NCBI GenBank assembly: GCA_015486505.1
Contig: WFRP01000067.1
Location: 1 to 26,086 of the forward strand
Direction of reading: 5' to 3'
Length of the DNA: 26,086 nt
From: Pseudomonadota bacterium
GTDB lineage: Bacteria > Desulfobacterota > Anaeroferrophillalia > Anaeroferrophillales > Tharpellaceae
The translations under genes were made by a program, and so were the position numbers. The stretch's first letter is position 1. Every line of letters begins with the position of its first letter. The notes below the pieces were generated by a model, which searched no databases, was not told the origin of the DNA, and was given only the letters and a program-made list of their open reading frames with translations. Shown one piece after another: positions 15,081-23,094 of this stretch.

Positions 15081-15544
15081 TCGGGGTCGGGATTGTGTTT
15101 CAGCAGGCCCTGTAACTCCTGCATGAACTCGCCGATATCCTTAAACTGCCGGTAAACCGAGGCGAAACGGATATAGGCGACCTCGTCCAGATTTTTCAGC
15201 GCCGCCATAACGTGTTCGCCGATAACCGCGACCGGGACCTCTTTTTCACCGTGTTCAAGGAGTCTTTGCTCAAGCTCATTCAGGATATCTTCGATCTGCT
15301 CCTGACTGACGGCCCGTTTCTCGCAGGCTTTGCGAATTCCGCTTTCGACCTTGTGTCGGTCATAGGCAACCCGGTTTGAATTACGTTTAATGATCAGCGG
15401 CAGGTTGATTTCAATACGTTCAAAGGTGTTGAAACGCCGTTTACAGGATAGGCATTCCCGCCGGCGCCGGATTACAGTCGAATCTTTGGCCGTGCGTGAA
15501 TCGATAACCTTATCTTCATTATAACTGCAGAAAGGACATCTCAT
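15077..15544 (-). CDS. nrdR: Transcriptional repressor of ribonucleotide reductase genes
   Basis: NrdR is a zinc-finger/ATP-cone regulator that represses nrd operons when dATP is abundant. The 155-residue protein starts MRCPFCSYNEDKVIDSR and carries the zinc-ribbon cysteines 3, 6, 31 and 34, then the ATP-cone domain (RIEINLPLIIKRN..). A longer frame extends to 15595, but the ATG at 15544 matches the family start and overlaps the end of the deaminase gene within GGCTGAGATG. The deaminase and nrdR are therefore coupled, a sensible pairing because both serve deoxynucleotide supply. The stop codon lies in an R1-like boundary. Confidence 0.96.
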   Translation of the reverse strand: MRCPFCSYNEDKVIDSRTAKDSTVIRRRRECLSCKRRFNTFERIEINLPLIIKRNSNRVAYDRHKVESGIRKACEKRAVSQEQIEDILNELEQRLLEHGEKEVPVAVIGEHVMAALKNLDEVAYIRFASVYRQFKDIGEFMQELQGLLKHNPDPD

Positions 15545-15545
15545 C

Positions 15546-16019
15546 TCAGCCGCCTTCTGATTTTGCCAGAATAACCACCTTGAGCCCGGCTTCATTCAGC
15601 ATTTCACTCGCTAATTCATCGGGATAGGAATTGCCGATAATGATTTTCTTGATCCCGGCATTGATGATCATTTTGGCGCAGATTATACAGGGCTGGTTGG
15701 TGCAGTAAATCTCTCCCGATTCAATGCTGACCCCATGCGAGGCCGCTTGCACAATCGCATTCTGCTCCGCGTGCATTCCCCGGCAGAGTTCATGGCGCTC
15801 TCCCGAAGGGATATTAAGTTCGTCGCGCAGACAGCCGCGGTCAAGGCAGTGGCGAATGCCGGTGGGGGTGCCGTTATAACCGGTGGTGAGAATGCGGTTG
15901 TCCTTAACGATAATGGCTCCCACTTTGCGTCTGACACAGGTAGAACGGGTCGCGATAAGCTTAGCGATTTCCATAAAATAAGTCTGCCAGTCAGGTCGTT
16001 TCGCAGTCGGGCTCGGCAT
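15546..16019 (-). CDS. dCMP deaminase family protein (ComEB-like)
   Basis: The 157-residue protein belongs to the zinc-dependent deoxycytidylate deaminase family, which converts dCMP to dUMP and so provides the substrate of thymidylate synthase. The zinc and catalytic residues are visible: His83 and Glu85 in GMHAEQNAI, and Cys111 and Cys114 in PCIIC. The N-terminal region has VGAIIVKDNRILTTGYNG and the CLDRGC element characteristic of ComEB/dCMP deaminases. The start at 16019 fits the family. It lies between the RpiB-GlyA fusion and nrdR, an order familiar from deltaproteobacteria. Confidence 0.92.
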   Translation of the reverse strand: MPSPTAKRPDWQTYFMEIAKLIATRSTCVRRKVGAIIVKDNRILTTGYNGTPTGIRHCLDRGCLRDELNIPSGERHELCRGMHAEQNAIVQAASHGVSIESGEIYCTNQPCIICAKMIINAGIKKIIIGNSYPDELASEMLNEAGLKVVILAKSEGG

Positions 16020-16054
16020 AATTTAATCCTTTGCTGGTGTCGTGAAAAAATCCG

Positions 16055-17767
16055 TCATAACAGATGCTTATAAATCGGAAAGCGGGCGCAGAGATCGCGG
16101 ATGGTAGTCCGGACCTTATTGATGACCGAGTCATCTTCGGGATTTTTCAGTACCTGTTCAAGACAGTCGGCGACAATCTCCATTTCCGCTTCCCGCATGC
16201 CGCGGGTTGAGGCAATCGGGGTGCCGATGCGAATGCCGCTTGGGTCGTTCGGGGTGCGCGGGTCAAAAGGAATCCCGTTTTTATTAATCGTGATCCCGGC
16301 TTTATCGAGAGCCGTTTCAGCTCCCTGGCCCTTTACCGGAAGATCAGTCAAATCAATCAGGAAGAGATGGTTGTCAGTTCCGCCGGAGACAATCCGAAAA
16401 CCTTTTTCCTGGAGTTTGCCGGCGAGGAAGGTCGCATTGATGACGGTCTGTTTCTGGGTGGCAATAAATTCCTGATCCAGAGCTTCCTGGAAGGCGACCG
16501 CCTTGGCGGCAATTGTCTGCATCAGCGGGCCGCCCTGGAGGCCGGGAAAGATGGCTTTGTCAATTTTCGCGGCATACTGTTTACGGCACAAAATCATCCC
16601 GCCGCGTGGTCCGCGCAGGGTTTTGTGAGTGGTGGTGCTGACAAAATCAGCATAAGGCACCGGGGACGGGTGCGCGCCGGCGACAATCAGGCCGGCAATA
16701 TGGGCGATATCAACCATAAAAAAGGCGCCAACTTTATCGGCAATCTCCCGAAAACGGGGAAAATCAAGAGTGCGGGAATAAGAACTGGCCCCGGCGACAA
16801 TTATTTGCGGCTTTTCTTTCAGCGCCAGTTCTTCGATGGCGTCGTAATCCAGCATCTCGGTTTCCCGGTCAACCCCGTAGTAGACCGAACGGTAGAATTT
16901 GCCGGAAAAACTTACTGAAGCGCCATGTGTAAGATGGCCGCCGTGGGCCAGGTTCATGCCGAGAATCTTGTCTCCGGGCTCAAGCACACTATGATAAACC
17001 GCCATATTGGCAGATGATCCCGAAAGCGGCTGCACGTTGGCGTGTTCAGCGCCAAATAAGGCTTTGGCCCGATCAATCGCCAGTTGCTCCACCTGATCGA
17101 CAAACTGGCAGCCGCCGTAATAGCGTTTGCCGGGATAACCTTCAGCGTATTTATTGGTTAAAACACTGCCTTGGGCATCAAGAACCGCCTGGCTGACGCA
17201 GTTCTCGGAGGCGATCATAATCAGTTTACTCTCTTCGCGTTCAGTCTCCTGGTTGATAAGGGCCTTAATCTCCGGGTCAACCACAGCTATCGGGGCCGCG
17301 ATGTTACGGGTAGTATTCAGGTTGCGGTTTTCAATAAGATCAAGACGCCGCTGGTGGCGGCCGTTTTCATATTCACTCTCAAGCCATATTTTGACAAGTG
17401 CCAACGCGTTTTCCGGGCTCAAAACCCGACCGCCCAGGACCAGTATATTAGCGTTGTTATGCTCTTTTGCCATGCGCGCCGTAAATTTATCATGAACCAG
17501 GGCCGCCCGGATATTCCGGTGGCGGTTTGCGGTAATCGACATACCGATTCCGGTGCCGCAGACAAGAATTCCTGAAGCCTCAGGTTCTTCGGTAATCCGG
17601 GCTGCCATCCGGTGGGCGAATTCCGGATAGTCAACTGATTCTTCTGAGTCGGTACCCAGGTCGTCGAAAGCAATCTTTGGAGCCAGTCTCTCTTTAATAA
17701 ATTCTTTCAGGGCAAAGCCGCCATGATCACTGGCGATAAACAAGGTTTTTGCGGGGGTAACACTCAT
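16055..17767 (-). CDS. glyA: Fusion of ribose-5-phosphate isomerase B and serine hydroxymethyltransferase
   Basis: One continuous frame of 570 residues joins two enzymes. Residues 1 to about 150 are RpiB, which interconverts ribose 5-phosphate and ribulose 5-phosphate: ASDHGG at 12-17, the active-site Cys70 in CGTGIGMSI, and KEHNNANILVLGGR. Residues about 160-570 are a full-length GlyA, which makes glycine and 5,10-methylenetetrahydrofolate from serine: SENCVSQAVL, YAEGYPGKRYYGG, the DIAHIAGL cofactor-binding segment, and the PLP lysine Lys382 in TTTHKTLRGPRGG. The linker is short (about 150-160). In related bacteria I know rpiB and glyA as adjacent separate genes, so this looks like a fusion of neighbours. 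No frameshift or internal stop separates the parts. No separate glyA symbol exists for the fusion; the GlyA half dominates. Confidence 0.95.
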   Translation of the reverse strand: MSVTPAKTLFIASDHGGFALKEFIKERLAPKIAFDDLGTDSEESVDYPEFAHRMAARITEEPEASGILVCGTGIGMSITANRHRNIRAALVHDKFTARMAKEHNNANILVLGGRVLSPENALALVKIWLESEYENGRHQRRLDLIENRNLNTTRNIAAPIAVVDPEIKALINQETEREESKLIMIASENCVSQAVLDAQGSVLTNKYAEGYPGKRYYGGCQFVDQVEQLAIDRAKALFGAEHANVQPLSGSSANMAVYHSVLEPGDKILGMNLAHGGHLTHGASVSFSGKFYRSVYYGVDRETEMLDYDAIEELALKEKPQIIVAGASSYSRTLDFPRFREIADKVGAFFMVDIAHIAGLIVAGAHPSPVPYADFVSTTTHKTLRGPRGGMILCRKQYAAKIDKAIFPGLQGGPLMQTIAAKAVAFQEALDQEFIATQKQTVINATFLAGKLQEKGFRIVSGGTDNHLFLIDLTDLPVKGQGAETALDKAGITINKNGIPFDPRTPNDPSGIRIGTPIASTRGMREAEMEIVADCLEQVLKNPEDDSVINKVRTTIRDLCARFPIYKHLL

Positions 17768-17830
17768 CAGACGATTTCTCTCGATTTAGAATTAGAACTG
17801 GGGTCAGGCTTGACTTATGGGTATTCTCTT

Positions 17831-19066
17831 TTAATATGCTGAAAAAGCCAGGGTGGCATTGGTGCCGCCGAAGCCGAATGAATTACTGATGACCTTTTTG
17901 ACCGGGGCCGTAACCGCTTTGTTCGGCACATAATTCAAGTCACAGTCCGGGTCCTGATTGTCGATATTGATGGTCGGCGCGACTTTGCCGTCACGGATTG
18001 TCAAAATTGAATAGATGGCTTCAACCGCGCCGGTACCGCCGAGCATATGTCCGGTCATCGATTTACTGGAGCTGATTAAAAGTTTCCCGGCATGTTCGCC
18101 GAAAACCTTTTTGATTGCCTGGGTTTCGTAAAGATCGTTGAAGTAGGTTGAGGTTCCGTGGGCATTTATATAATCAACCTCATCCGGGGCAAACCCGGCA
18201 TCCTGGATTGCCATTTCCATTGAGGCGGCGGCGCCGATCCCTTCAGGCGCCGGTGACGCGATATGAAAAGCATCGCAGGAGCTGCCGTAACCGGCTAATT
18301 CCGCCAAAATGGGGGCGCCCCGTTTCAAGGCGAATTCAAGTTCTTCCAGAATAATCACGCCGGCGCCCTCGGCCGGGACAAAACCGTCACGATCCTTGTC
18401 GAAAGGGCGGCTGGCTTTAGTCGGCTCGTCATTACGGGTGGAAAGGGCTTTCATGGCATTAAAACCGGCAACACACAGCGGTGTGACTGCCGCCTCGGTG
18501 CCGCCGCAGATCATAACATCACTGACATTGCGCTGAATTATCTTCATACCCTCGCCGATTGAGTGGGTGCCGGTGGCACAGGCGGTAACGGTTGAGATGT
18601 TCGGTCCCTTGGCCTGATAGCGGATAGCGATATTGCCGGGGGCCAGATTGGCGATCATCATCGGGATGAAAAAAGGCGATACCCGGCGCGGGCCTTTTTC
18701 GAGCATTATCTTGTGATATTGTTCCAGGCAGGGGAGCCCCCCCAGCCCGGCCCCAACCGAAACGCCGACGCGCGGGCTTAACGAAGGTGTTACCTCAAGT
18801 TTTGCCATCGACATTGCCATATCCGCTGCCGCCAGGGCGAAATGGATGAATCTATCCATCTTTCTCACCTCTTTAGACTCAACAAAATCGGTTACTTCAA
18901 AATCGGTAACCTGACCGGCGATTCTGGTGGCAAATTTTTCGGTATCAAATGAAGTTATCGGGCTGATGCCGGATTCTCCGGCCAAAAGCCGCTGCCAGTT
19001 TTTTTCAACCCCGGTTCCGAGCGGGGTAACCATGCCAACTCCGGTAACGACGACTCTGCGCTGCAC
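17831..19066 (-). CDS. fabF: 3-oxoacyl-ACP synthase II
   Basis: FabF elongates acyl-ACP by condensation with malonyl-ACP in the type II fatty acid cycle. The 411-residue protein carries Cys163 in TACATGTHS, His303 in NAHGTSTYFND, Lys335 and His340 in SKSMTGHMLGGTG, and NSFGFGGTNATL at the C-terminus. The start is a GTG at 19066, chosen because AGAGGTG lies about six bases upstream and VVVTGVGMVTPLG follows at once. It is 224 bases downstream of acpP, with a probable terminator between them, so it may need its own promoter or depend on readthrough. Confidence 0.97.
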   Translation of the reverse strand: MQRRVVVTGVGMVTPLGTGVEKNWQRLLAGESGISPITSFDTEKFATRIAGQVTDFEVTDFVESKEVRKMDRFIHFALAAADMAMSMAKLEVTPSLSPRVGVSVGAGLGGLPCLEQYHKIMLEKGPRRVSPFFIPMMIANLAPGNIAIRYQAKGPNISTVTACATGTHSIGEGMKIIQRNVSDVMICGGTEAAVTPLCVAGFNAMKALSTRNDEPTKASRPFDKDRDGFVPAEGAGVIILEELEFALKRGAPILAELAGYGSSCDAFHIASPAPEGIGAAASMEMAIQDAGFAPDEVDYINAHGTSTYFNDLYETQAIKKVFGEHAGKLLISSSKSMTGHMLGGTGAVEAIYSILTIRDGKVAPTINIDNQDPDCDLNYVPNKAVTAPVKKVISNSFGFGGTNATLAFSAY

Positions 19067-19192
19067 TTGTTCACCTCTTTATAAATCATTTGTTTGCCCG
19101 TTGCCGTTGCCGGGCTGCCGGGCAGTTTCTGGTTGCTGGGTAAGACTAAATTCAGAACCCTGGCTTTCTATCGATAATAACGACAATTGTAA

Positions 19193-19227
19193 AGAAAAAA
19201 ACGCCGCTTCCGGCAGGGAAGAGGCGT
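19193..19227 (-). terminator. Rho-independent terminator between acpP and fabF
   Basis: On the minus strand ACGCCTCTTCC (from 19227) pairs with GGAAGCGGCGT around a five-base loop, with one internal mismatch, and is followed by a run of T (19195-19200 region). This is a textbook intrinsic terminator about 65 bases past the acpP stop. It would lower fabF transcription relative to acpP. Confidence 0.8.
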
Positions 19228-19290
19228 CTTTTGCTTAAGATCCAAACCCGTTGTCATTTGCACGGGAGTTAAAGTTTTTACGGTTTTTCT

Positions 19291-19527
19291 TTAAGATGTG
19301 TGCTGTTTGACGAAATCGATCGCTTTCCGGACAGTCGTAATCTTTTCCGCATCTTCATCAGAGATCTCAATGCCGTATTCTTCTTCGAAGGCCATAACCA
19401 GTTCTACTGTATCCAGAGAGTCGGCACCGAGGTCATCAATGAACGATGCATCATCACTGATCTCGCTGACATCATTAAGGCCCAGTTTCTCCGCAATAAT
19501 CTCTTTAATTTTTACTTCAATTGACAT
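19291..19527 (-). CDS. acpP: Acyl carrier protein
   Basis: AcpP carries growing acyl chains on a 4'-phosphopantetheine attached to serine. The 78-residue acidic protein has the attachment motif GADSLDTVELVMAFEEE with Ser37 and ends in a conserved VRKAIDFV helix. AAGGAGA precedes the ATG by a good distance. It sits between fabG and fabF in the lipid cluster and is followed by a strong terminator. It is the only ACP gene in the window, so any ketosynthase pair nearby would have to use this or a distant carrier. Confidence 0.98.
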   Translation of the reverse strand: MSIEVKIKEIIAEKLGLNDVSEISDDASFIDDLGADSLDTVELVMAFEEEYGIEISDEDAEKITTVRKAIDFVKQHTS

Positions 19528-19608
19528 CTTTTCGTTCTCCTTGGCTTAAAGTTTAAAAAATAGTCGGTGATTTCGTCAATGCGGTAAGTGGTTATCACCT
19601 GGTGTCTT

Positions 19609-20382
19609 TTACGCTATTAACATGCCCCCATCGACCTGCAAGACCTGGCCGGTGATATAGTCGGCCATCGGTGACAGCAGAAAGAGGGTGGCGTTACAGA
19701 CATCATTGACCGTGCCCAGGCGGTTGACCGGAATGATCTCTTTAATCTTGTTCCGGGCTTTTTCGTCCATGACTTGAGTCATTTCAGTTTCAATATATCC
19801 CGGGGCGATAAGGTTGCTGGTGATGTTTCTGGAGGCGACCTCACGCGCGATGCTGCGGCCGAAGCCGATAATCCCGGCCTTGGCGGCGGCGTAATTGGCC
19901 TGACCGCTGTTGCCCATCAGGCCGATTACCGATGTGAGCGAAACGATGCGGCCGTAGCGTTTCTTGATCATACTGCGGATAACCGCTTTGGTACAGTTAA
20001 AGCAGCCTTTGAGGTTGACGGCCATAACCTCGTCCCAATCACTTTCTTTCAGGCGCATCAGGAGATTGTCCCGGGTGATACCGGCATTATTGATGAGAAA
20101 ATCAATCTGGCCGGCTTCCTTGACAATACTACCGACCATATCATTACAGGCCTTGAAATTCGAAACGTCAACCTGGTAAAACGCGGCCGGGCTACCGCCC
20201 GGCGGCAGGTCGGCGTTAATTGATTTTTCAACTTCGCCGCCGAGTTCCGCGTTGGTGCCGCAGAAAAATACCCGGGCTCCGTGTCGGGCCAGGGTGGTTG
20301 TCAGCACTTTGCCGATTCCGCGGGTGCCGCCGGTAACCAGTGCAACCTTGCCGGTGAAATCAAATGGGTTGGGTAAGCTCAT
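19609..20382 (-). CDS. fabG: 3-oxoacyl-ACP reductase
   Basis: FabG reduces 3-oxoacyl-ACP with NADPH. The 257-residue short-chain dehydrogenase has the nucleotide-binding TGGTRGIG at 17-24, NNAG at 98-101, and the catalytic Ser151, Tyr164 and Lys168 (NYAAAK). The C-terminus ends in the family-typical GQVLQVDGGM. Its ATG overlaps the fabD stop (TAATG), so translation is coupled. A stretch around residues 48-66 is slightly longer than usual between beta-2 and beta-3. Confidence 0.96.
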   Translation of the reverse strand: MSLPNPFDFTGKVALVTGGTRGIGKVLTTTLARHGARVFFCGTNAELGGEVEKSINADLPPGGSPAAFYQVDVSNFKACNDMVGSIVKEAGQIDFLINNAGITRDNLLMRLKESDWDEVMAVNLKGCFNCTKAVIRSMIKKRYGRIVSLTSVIGLMGNSGQANYAAAKAGIIGFGRSIAREVASRNITSNLIAPGYIETEMTQVMDEKARNKIKEIIPVNRLGTVNDVCNATLFLLSPMADYITGQVLQVDGGMLIA

Positions 20383-21338
20383 TAGGCGTAACTCTCAGCT
20401 ATTTTGTCAAGATCGTCCGGAACGGCCAGATTAAGGGTTTTGATTTTCCGGTTGATGCGGCGCATAAGGCCGGACAGAACCCGGCCCGGGCCGATTTCAA
20501 TAACTCTGGTAACCCCTTCATCGACTGCCAGAAGCATCGATTCCTCCCAGCGGACCGCGCTGCTGACCTGTTTGATCAGAAGCTCCCGGACGGTGTCGAC
20601 CGAGTAGTTGGCGGCCGCGTCGACATTGGAAATGACCGGAATCTGCGGGGCGTCAAGTTTAACCTCACTGAAACGATCGGCGAGTTTTTCGGCCGCCGGC
20701 CGCATCAGGGAGCAGTGAAACGGGGCGCTGACCGGCAGTTTCACAACCCGGCTGGCGCCGGCCTGCTGCGCTTTCTCGCCGGCTTCCATAATTGCCGGGG
20801 TGTGGCCGGAGATAACAATCTGACCGGGACAGTTATAGTTGGCGGGCTCGACGATTTTGTCCTTTTTATGGTCGGTTGCTTCAGAGCAGATTTCTCTGAC
20901 CTGCTCCGGTTTCATACCCATAACCGCGGCCATGGTTCCGAGCCCGACCGGGACGGCGCTCTGCATAAAGTTGCCGCGGGCCCTGACGACGCGGACGGCA
21001 TCAAAAAACGGGATGGTGCCGGCGGCGACCAGGGCGGAATATTCGCCGAGGCTGTGGCCGGCGGCGATTACCGGCTTCAAGTTGAGTTTTTTGCTCAGAA
21101 CCCGATAGGCGGCGATACTGGTCGTCAGAATTGCCGGCTGGGTGTTGGCGGTTTGATTGAGTTCTTCAGGCGTGCCGTTGAAACAGATTTTTGTCAGGTC
21201 TTCGCCCAAAGCTTCACTGGCTTCGGCGAAAGTCTCACGGGCCTCGGCAAAATTATCGTAAAGCTCTTTGCCCATGCCGATATGCTGCGATCCCTGTCCG
21301 GGAAAAACGAATGCAGTCTTATGGTCGTTGCTGTTCAA
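20382..21338 (-). CDS. fabD: Malonyl-CoA:ACP transacylase
   Basis: FabD loads malonyl groups from malonyl-CoA onto ACP. The 318-residue protein has the N-terminal FVFPGQGSQ, the nucleophile Ser96 in GHSLGEYSAL, and His208 in APFHCSLM. The start is a TTG at 21338 with GAGGGAG upstream; no in-frame ATG fits better. It is followed by fabG with a one-base overlap. fabH, usually just upstream, is absent; the gap to plsX holds only a palindrome and a hairpin. Confidence 0.96.
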   Translation of the reverse strand: MNSNDHKTAFVFPGQGSQHIGMGKELYDNFAEARETFAEASEALGEDLTKICFNGTPEELNQTANTQPAILTTSIAAYRVLSKKLNLKPVIAAGHSLGEYSALVAAGTIPFFDAVRVVRARGNFMQSAVPVGLGTMAAVMGMKPEQVREICSEATDHKKDKIVEPANYNCPGQIVISGHTPAIMEAGEKAQQAGASRVVKLPVSAPFHCSLMRPAAEKLADRFSEVKLDAPQIPVISNVDAAANYSVDTVRELLIKQVSSAVRWEESMLLAVDEGVTRVIEIGPGRVLSGLMRRINRKIKTLNLAVPDDLDKIAESYA

Positions 21339-21373
21339 TGTTTGGTCTCCCTCTAATCAGATTAGCAAGAAAT

Positions 21374-21411
21374 TTCAGTACTGAACGGTTTTTAATTTAT
21401 CTATAAACCGT
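21374..21411. promoter_or_regulatory. Palindrome and hairpin in the fabD leader
   Basis: TTCAGTACTGAA (21374-21385) is a perfect 12 bp palindrome, immediately followed by an ACGGTTT/AAACCGT hairpin (21385-21391 with 21405-21411). They lie between plsX and fabD, where a regulator of fatty acid synthesis could bind. This is pattern evidence only; no known operator consensus is matched with confidence, and no T-run makes it a terminator. Confidence 0.25.
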
Positions 21412-21452
21412 CATTATAGTGGCTTTGCCGGGCTTATGTCAATAAAAACCGG

Positions 21453-22547
21453 TCAATTTTTTTCTCCGTCACTATCACTTTCCGCCGCGTCCTTGGTGAT
21501 AATACGGTCTTTTATCTGGTTCCAGATCTTCTTTTTCGGCAGAAGTTTCTGGATTTCATGGTTTTTGTCAAGTTCATCAAGCAGGTGGTCGTTGACCCTC
21601 TGCTCGGCAAATTCAGCACAGAGCCGGATACCGTTTTTGATCGCTTTGCGGCAGGAAGAACCATGGGCGATAAAACAGTTTCCGTTAACTCCTAAAAGGG
21701 GGGCCCCGCCGTATTCAGCGTAGTCGATGCGTTGTTTCATCTCCCGCAGGCCGCTTTTACAGAGTAAGGCGCCCATTTTTCGCATAAAATTCGCGCTCAG
21801 TGAACTGCGGAGAATCTCGGTCATGGAAAGTGCTAAACTCTCCGAGGTTTTCAAAACGATATTGCCGACAAAACCGTCACAGACAATCACATCAAGCTCG
21901 CCGGTATAAATATCCCGGCCTTCAACCGAACCGTAATAGTTCAGGGGGCTGTTTTTTAAAAGTTCGTGAGTGCCGCGGGTCAACTCGTTGCCTTTACTCT
22001 CTTCTTCGCCGTTGCTCAAAAGGCCGACTGTGGGAAATTTGCGGTTCATGACCCGCTGGGCGTAGACGCTACCCATGATGGCAAACTGGGCGAGATGGAG
22101 GGGGGCGCAATCAACATTGCCGCCGACATCAAGGATGGTGACCGGCTCTTTCAGGGTCGGCAGGCAGGTAACAATCGCGGGCCGGTCAATCCCTTTAAGC
22201 TTTTTGAGGGTGACCATGGCGATGGCCATGGTCGCGCCGGAATTGCCGGCGGAGATAAAGCCCTGGGCCCGGTCGTCCCGCACCAGCCTTAAACCGACAG
22301 CAATGGACGATTCACGTTTGCGGCGCATCGCCTTGCTCGGTGAATCGTCCATGGTGACGACTTCAGCGGCCGGTTGGATAAAAATCGGCAGGTTTTTGAT
22401 GTCGTATCCGGCGAGTTCCTTTTCGATCCTTTCCTGGATTCCGACAAGGATAATCTGCAGGTTTAAATCCCGGGCCGCCGCCACCGCGCCGGCTACAACT
22501 TCTTCCGGGGCCCGGTCGCCGCCCATGGCATCAACTGCAATTTTCAT
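21453..22547 (-). CDS. plsX: Phosphate acyltransferase
   Basis: PlsX converts acyl-ACP to acyl-phosphate, the substrate of PlsY in phosphatidic acid synthesis; it acts at the membrane surface. The 364-residue protein starts MKIAVDAMGGDRAPE and carries the family blocks SAGNSGATMA and ILDVGGNVDCAPLHLAQFAIMG, then CDGFVGNIVLKTSES and the GAPLLGVNG segment. The C-terminal extension of about 30 charged residues (KKKIWNQIKDRI.. to SDSDGEKN) is slightly longer than in common homologues. It follows rpmF, as in many bacteria, and precedes fabD. Confidence 0.97.
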   Translation of the reverse strand: MKIAVDAMGGDRAPEEVVAGAVAAARDLNLQIILVGIQERIEKELAGYDIKNLPIFIQPAAEVVTMDDSPSKAMRRKRESSIAVGLRLVRDDRAQGFISAGNSGATMAIAMVTLKKLKGIDRPAIVTCLPTLKEPVTILDVGGNVDCAPLHLAQFAIMGSVYAQRVMNRKFPTVGLLSNGEEESKGNELTRGTHELLKNSPLNYYGSVEGRDIYTGELDVIVCDGFVGNIVLKTSESLALSMTEILRSSLSANFMRKMGALLCKSGLREMKQRIDYAEYGGAPLLGVNGNCFIAHGSSCRKAIKNGIRLCAEFAEQRVNDHLLDELDKNHEIQKLLPKKKIWNQIKDRIITKDAAESDSDGEKN

Positions 22548-22662
22548 GGGCGACCTTGTTTCGGCGGAGGTTGACTGCTAATGAGCTTTTTTGCGCAAGG
22601 CCAAAAACAGTGAAAAAAGGAACCCCGGCATAACCACCTTCGCAACGAGGGGCCATCGGGGA

Positions 22663-22839
22663 TTAGTCGACTTCGATAAAGGTTTCACCTTTATAGGTGC
22701 CGCAGGCGGAACAGACCCGGTGGGGAATAGTCGTTGCCTGACAGTTGGGGCAGGTGCTGGTCTGCGGGGGCGTGAGCGCTAAATGGGAACGGCGCTGCCG
22801 TTTTCTGGCTTTGGATGTTCTTCTTTTCGGTACAGCCAT
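22663..22839 (-). CDS. rpmF: Ribosomal protein L32
   Basis: This 58-residue basic protein is a component of the large ribosomal subunit. It reads MAVPKRRTSKARKRQRRSH at the start, then a zinc ribbon with CPNC (Cys30, Cys33) and CSAC (Cys43, Cys46), and ends KGETFIEVD. GGAGAAAG lies just upstream of the ATG at 22839. Its position before plsX is the classical rpmF-plsX-fab arrangement. A strong sigma70-type promoter lies about 100 bases upstream. Confidence 0.97.
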   Translation of the reverse strand: MAVPKRRTSKARKRQRRSHLALTPPQTSTCPNCQATTIPHRVCSACGTYKGETFIEVD

Positions 22840-22938
22840 TATCTTTCTCCAATGAAAATTTTATTGTTATTATGGTGGTTTGCGTCGGCGCGAATCTCTA
22901 TCCCGGCCGCAAGTAAATTCCGAACAAAAAAGCGCCGT

Positions 22939-22967
22939 ATACTATCTTGCCCGGTTGTTATTGTCAA
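22939..22967 (-). promoter_or_regulatory. Sigma70-type promoter for the rpmF-plsX-fab operon
   Basis: On the minus strand a consensus TTGACA (22962-22967) is followed after 17 bases by TAGTAT (22939-22944). It points toward rpmF, with an untranslated leader of about 90 bases. Both the box quality and the spacing make this the best promoter in the window. Confidence 0.7.
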
Positions 22968-22981
22968 GCCCAAAAATTTAA

Positions 22982-23094
22982 TTAGCACCTTACAGGTTTT
23001 TTCGGTTTGAAAAAACAAGAAAATGTTCTGATAAGAGTACTTATTTGCGGCCCAAGAACTTTCTTTTGGGTTGCGGGAACTGTTCCCGCATTAG
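22982..23094 (+). repeat. R1 hairpin repeat element at the 3' end of the acyl-CoA dehydrogenase gene
   Basis: A 113 bp copy is bounded by TTAG at 22982-22985 and 23091-23094. The left hairpin is variant (TTTTTTCGG..), the core GTTCTGATAAGAGTACTT is intact, and the internal hairpin differs from other copies (CCCAAGAACTTTCTTTTGGG). The TAA stop of the dehydrogenase lies inside the right TTAG boundary. The element separates that gene from the rpmF promoter and may act as its terminator. Confidence 0.88.

Noticed and set aside
20364..21356. Long plus-strand open frame (330 codons) opposite fabD
   Set aside because: It mirrors the third-position pattern of fabD, has no Shine-Dalgarno or family motifs, and fabD is unambiguous.
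22548..22662. Terminator or small gene between rpmF and plsX
   Set aside because: No stable hairpin with T-run and no frame with a credible start was found.
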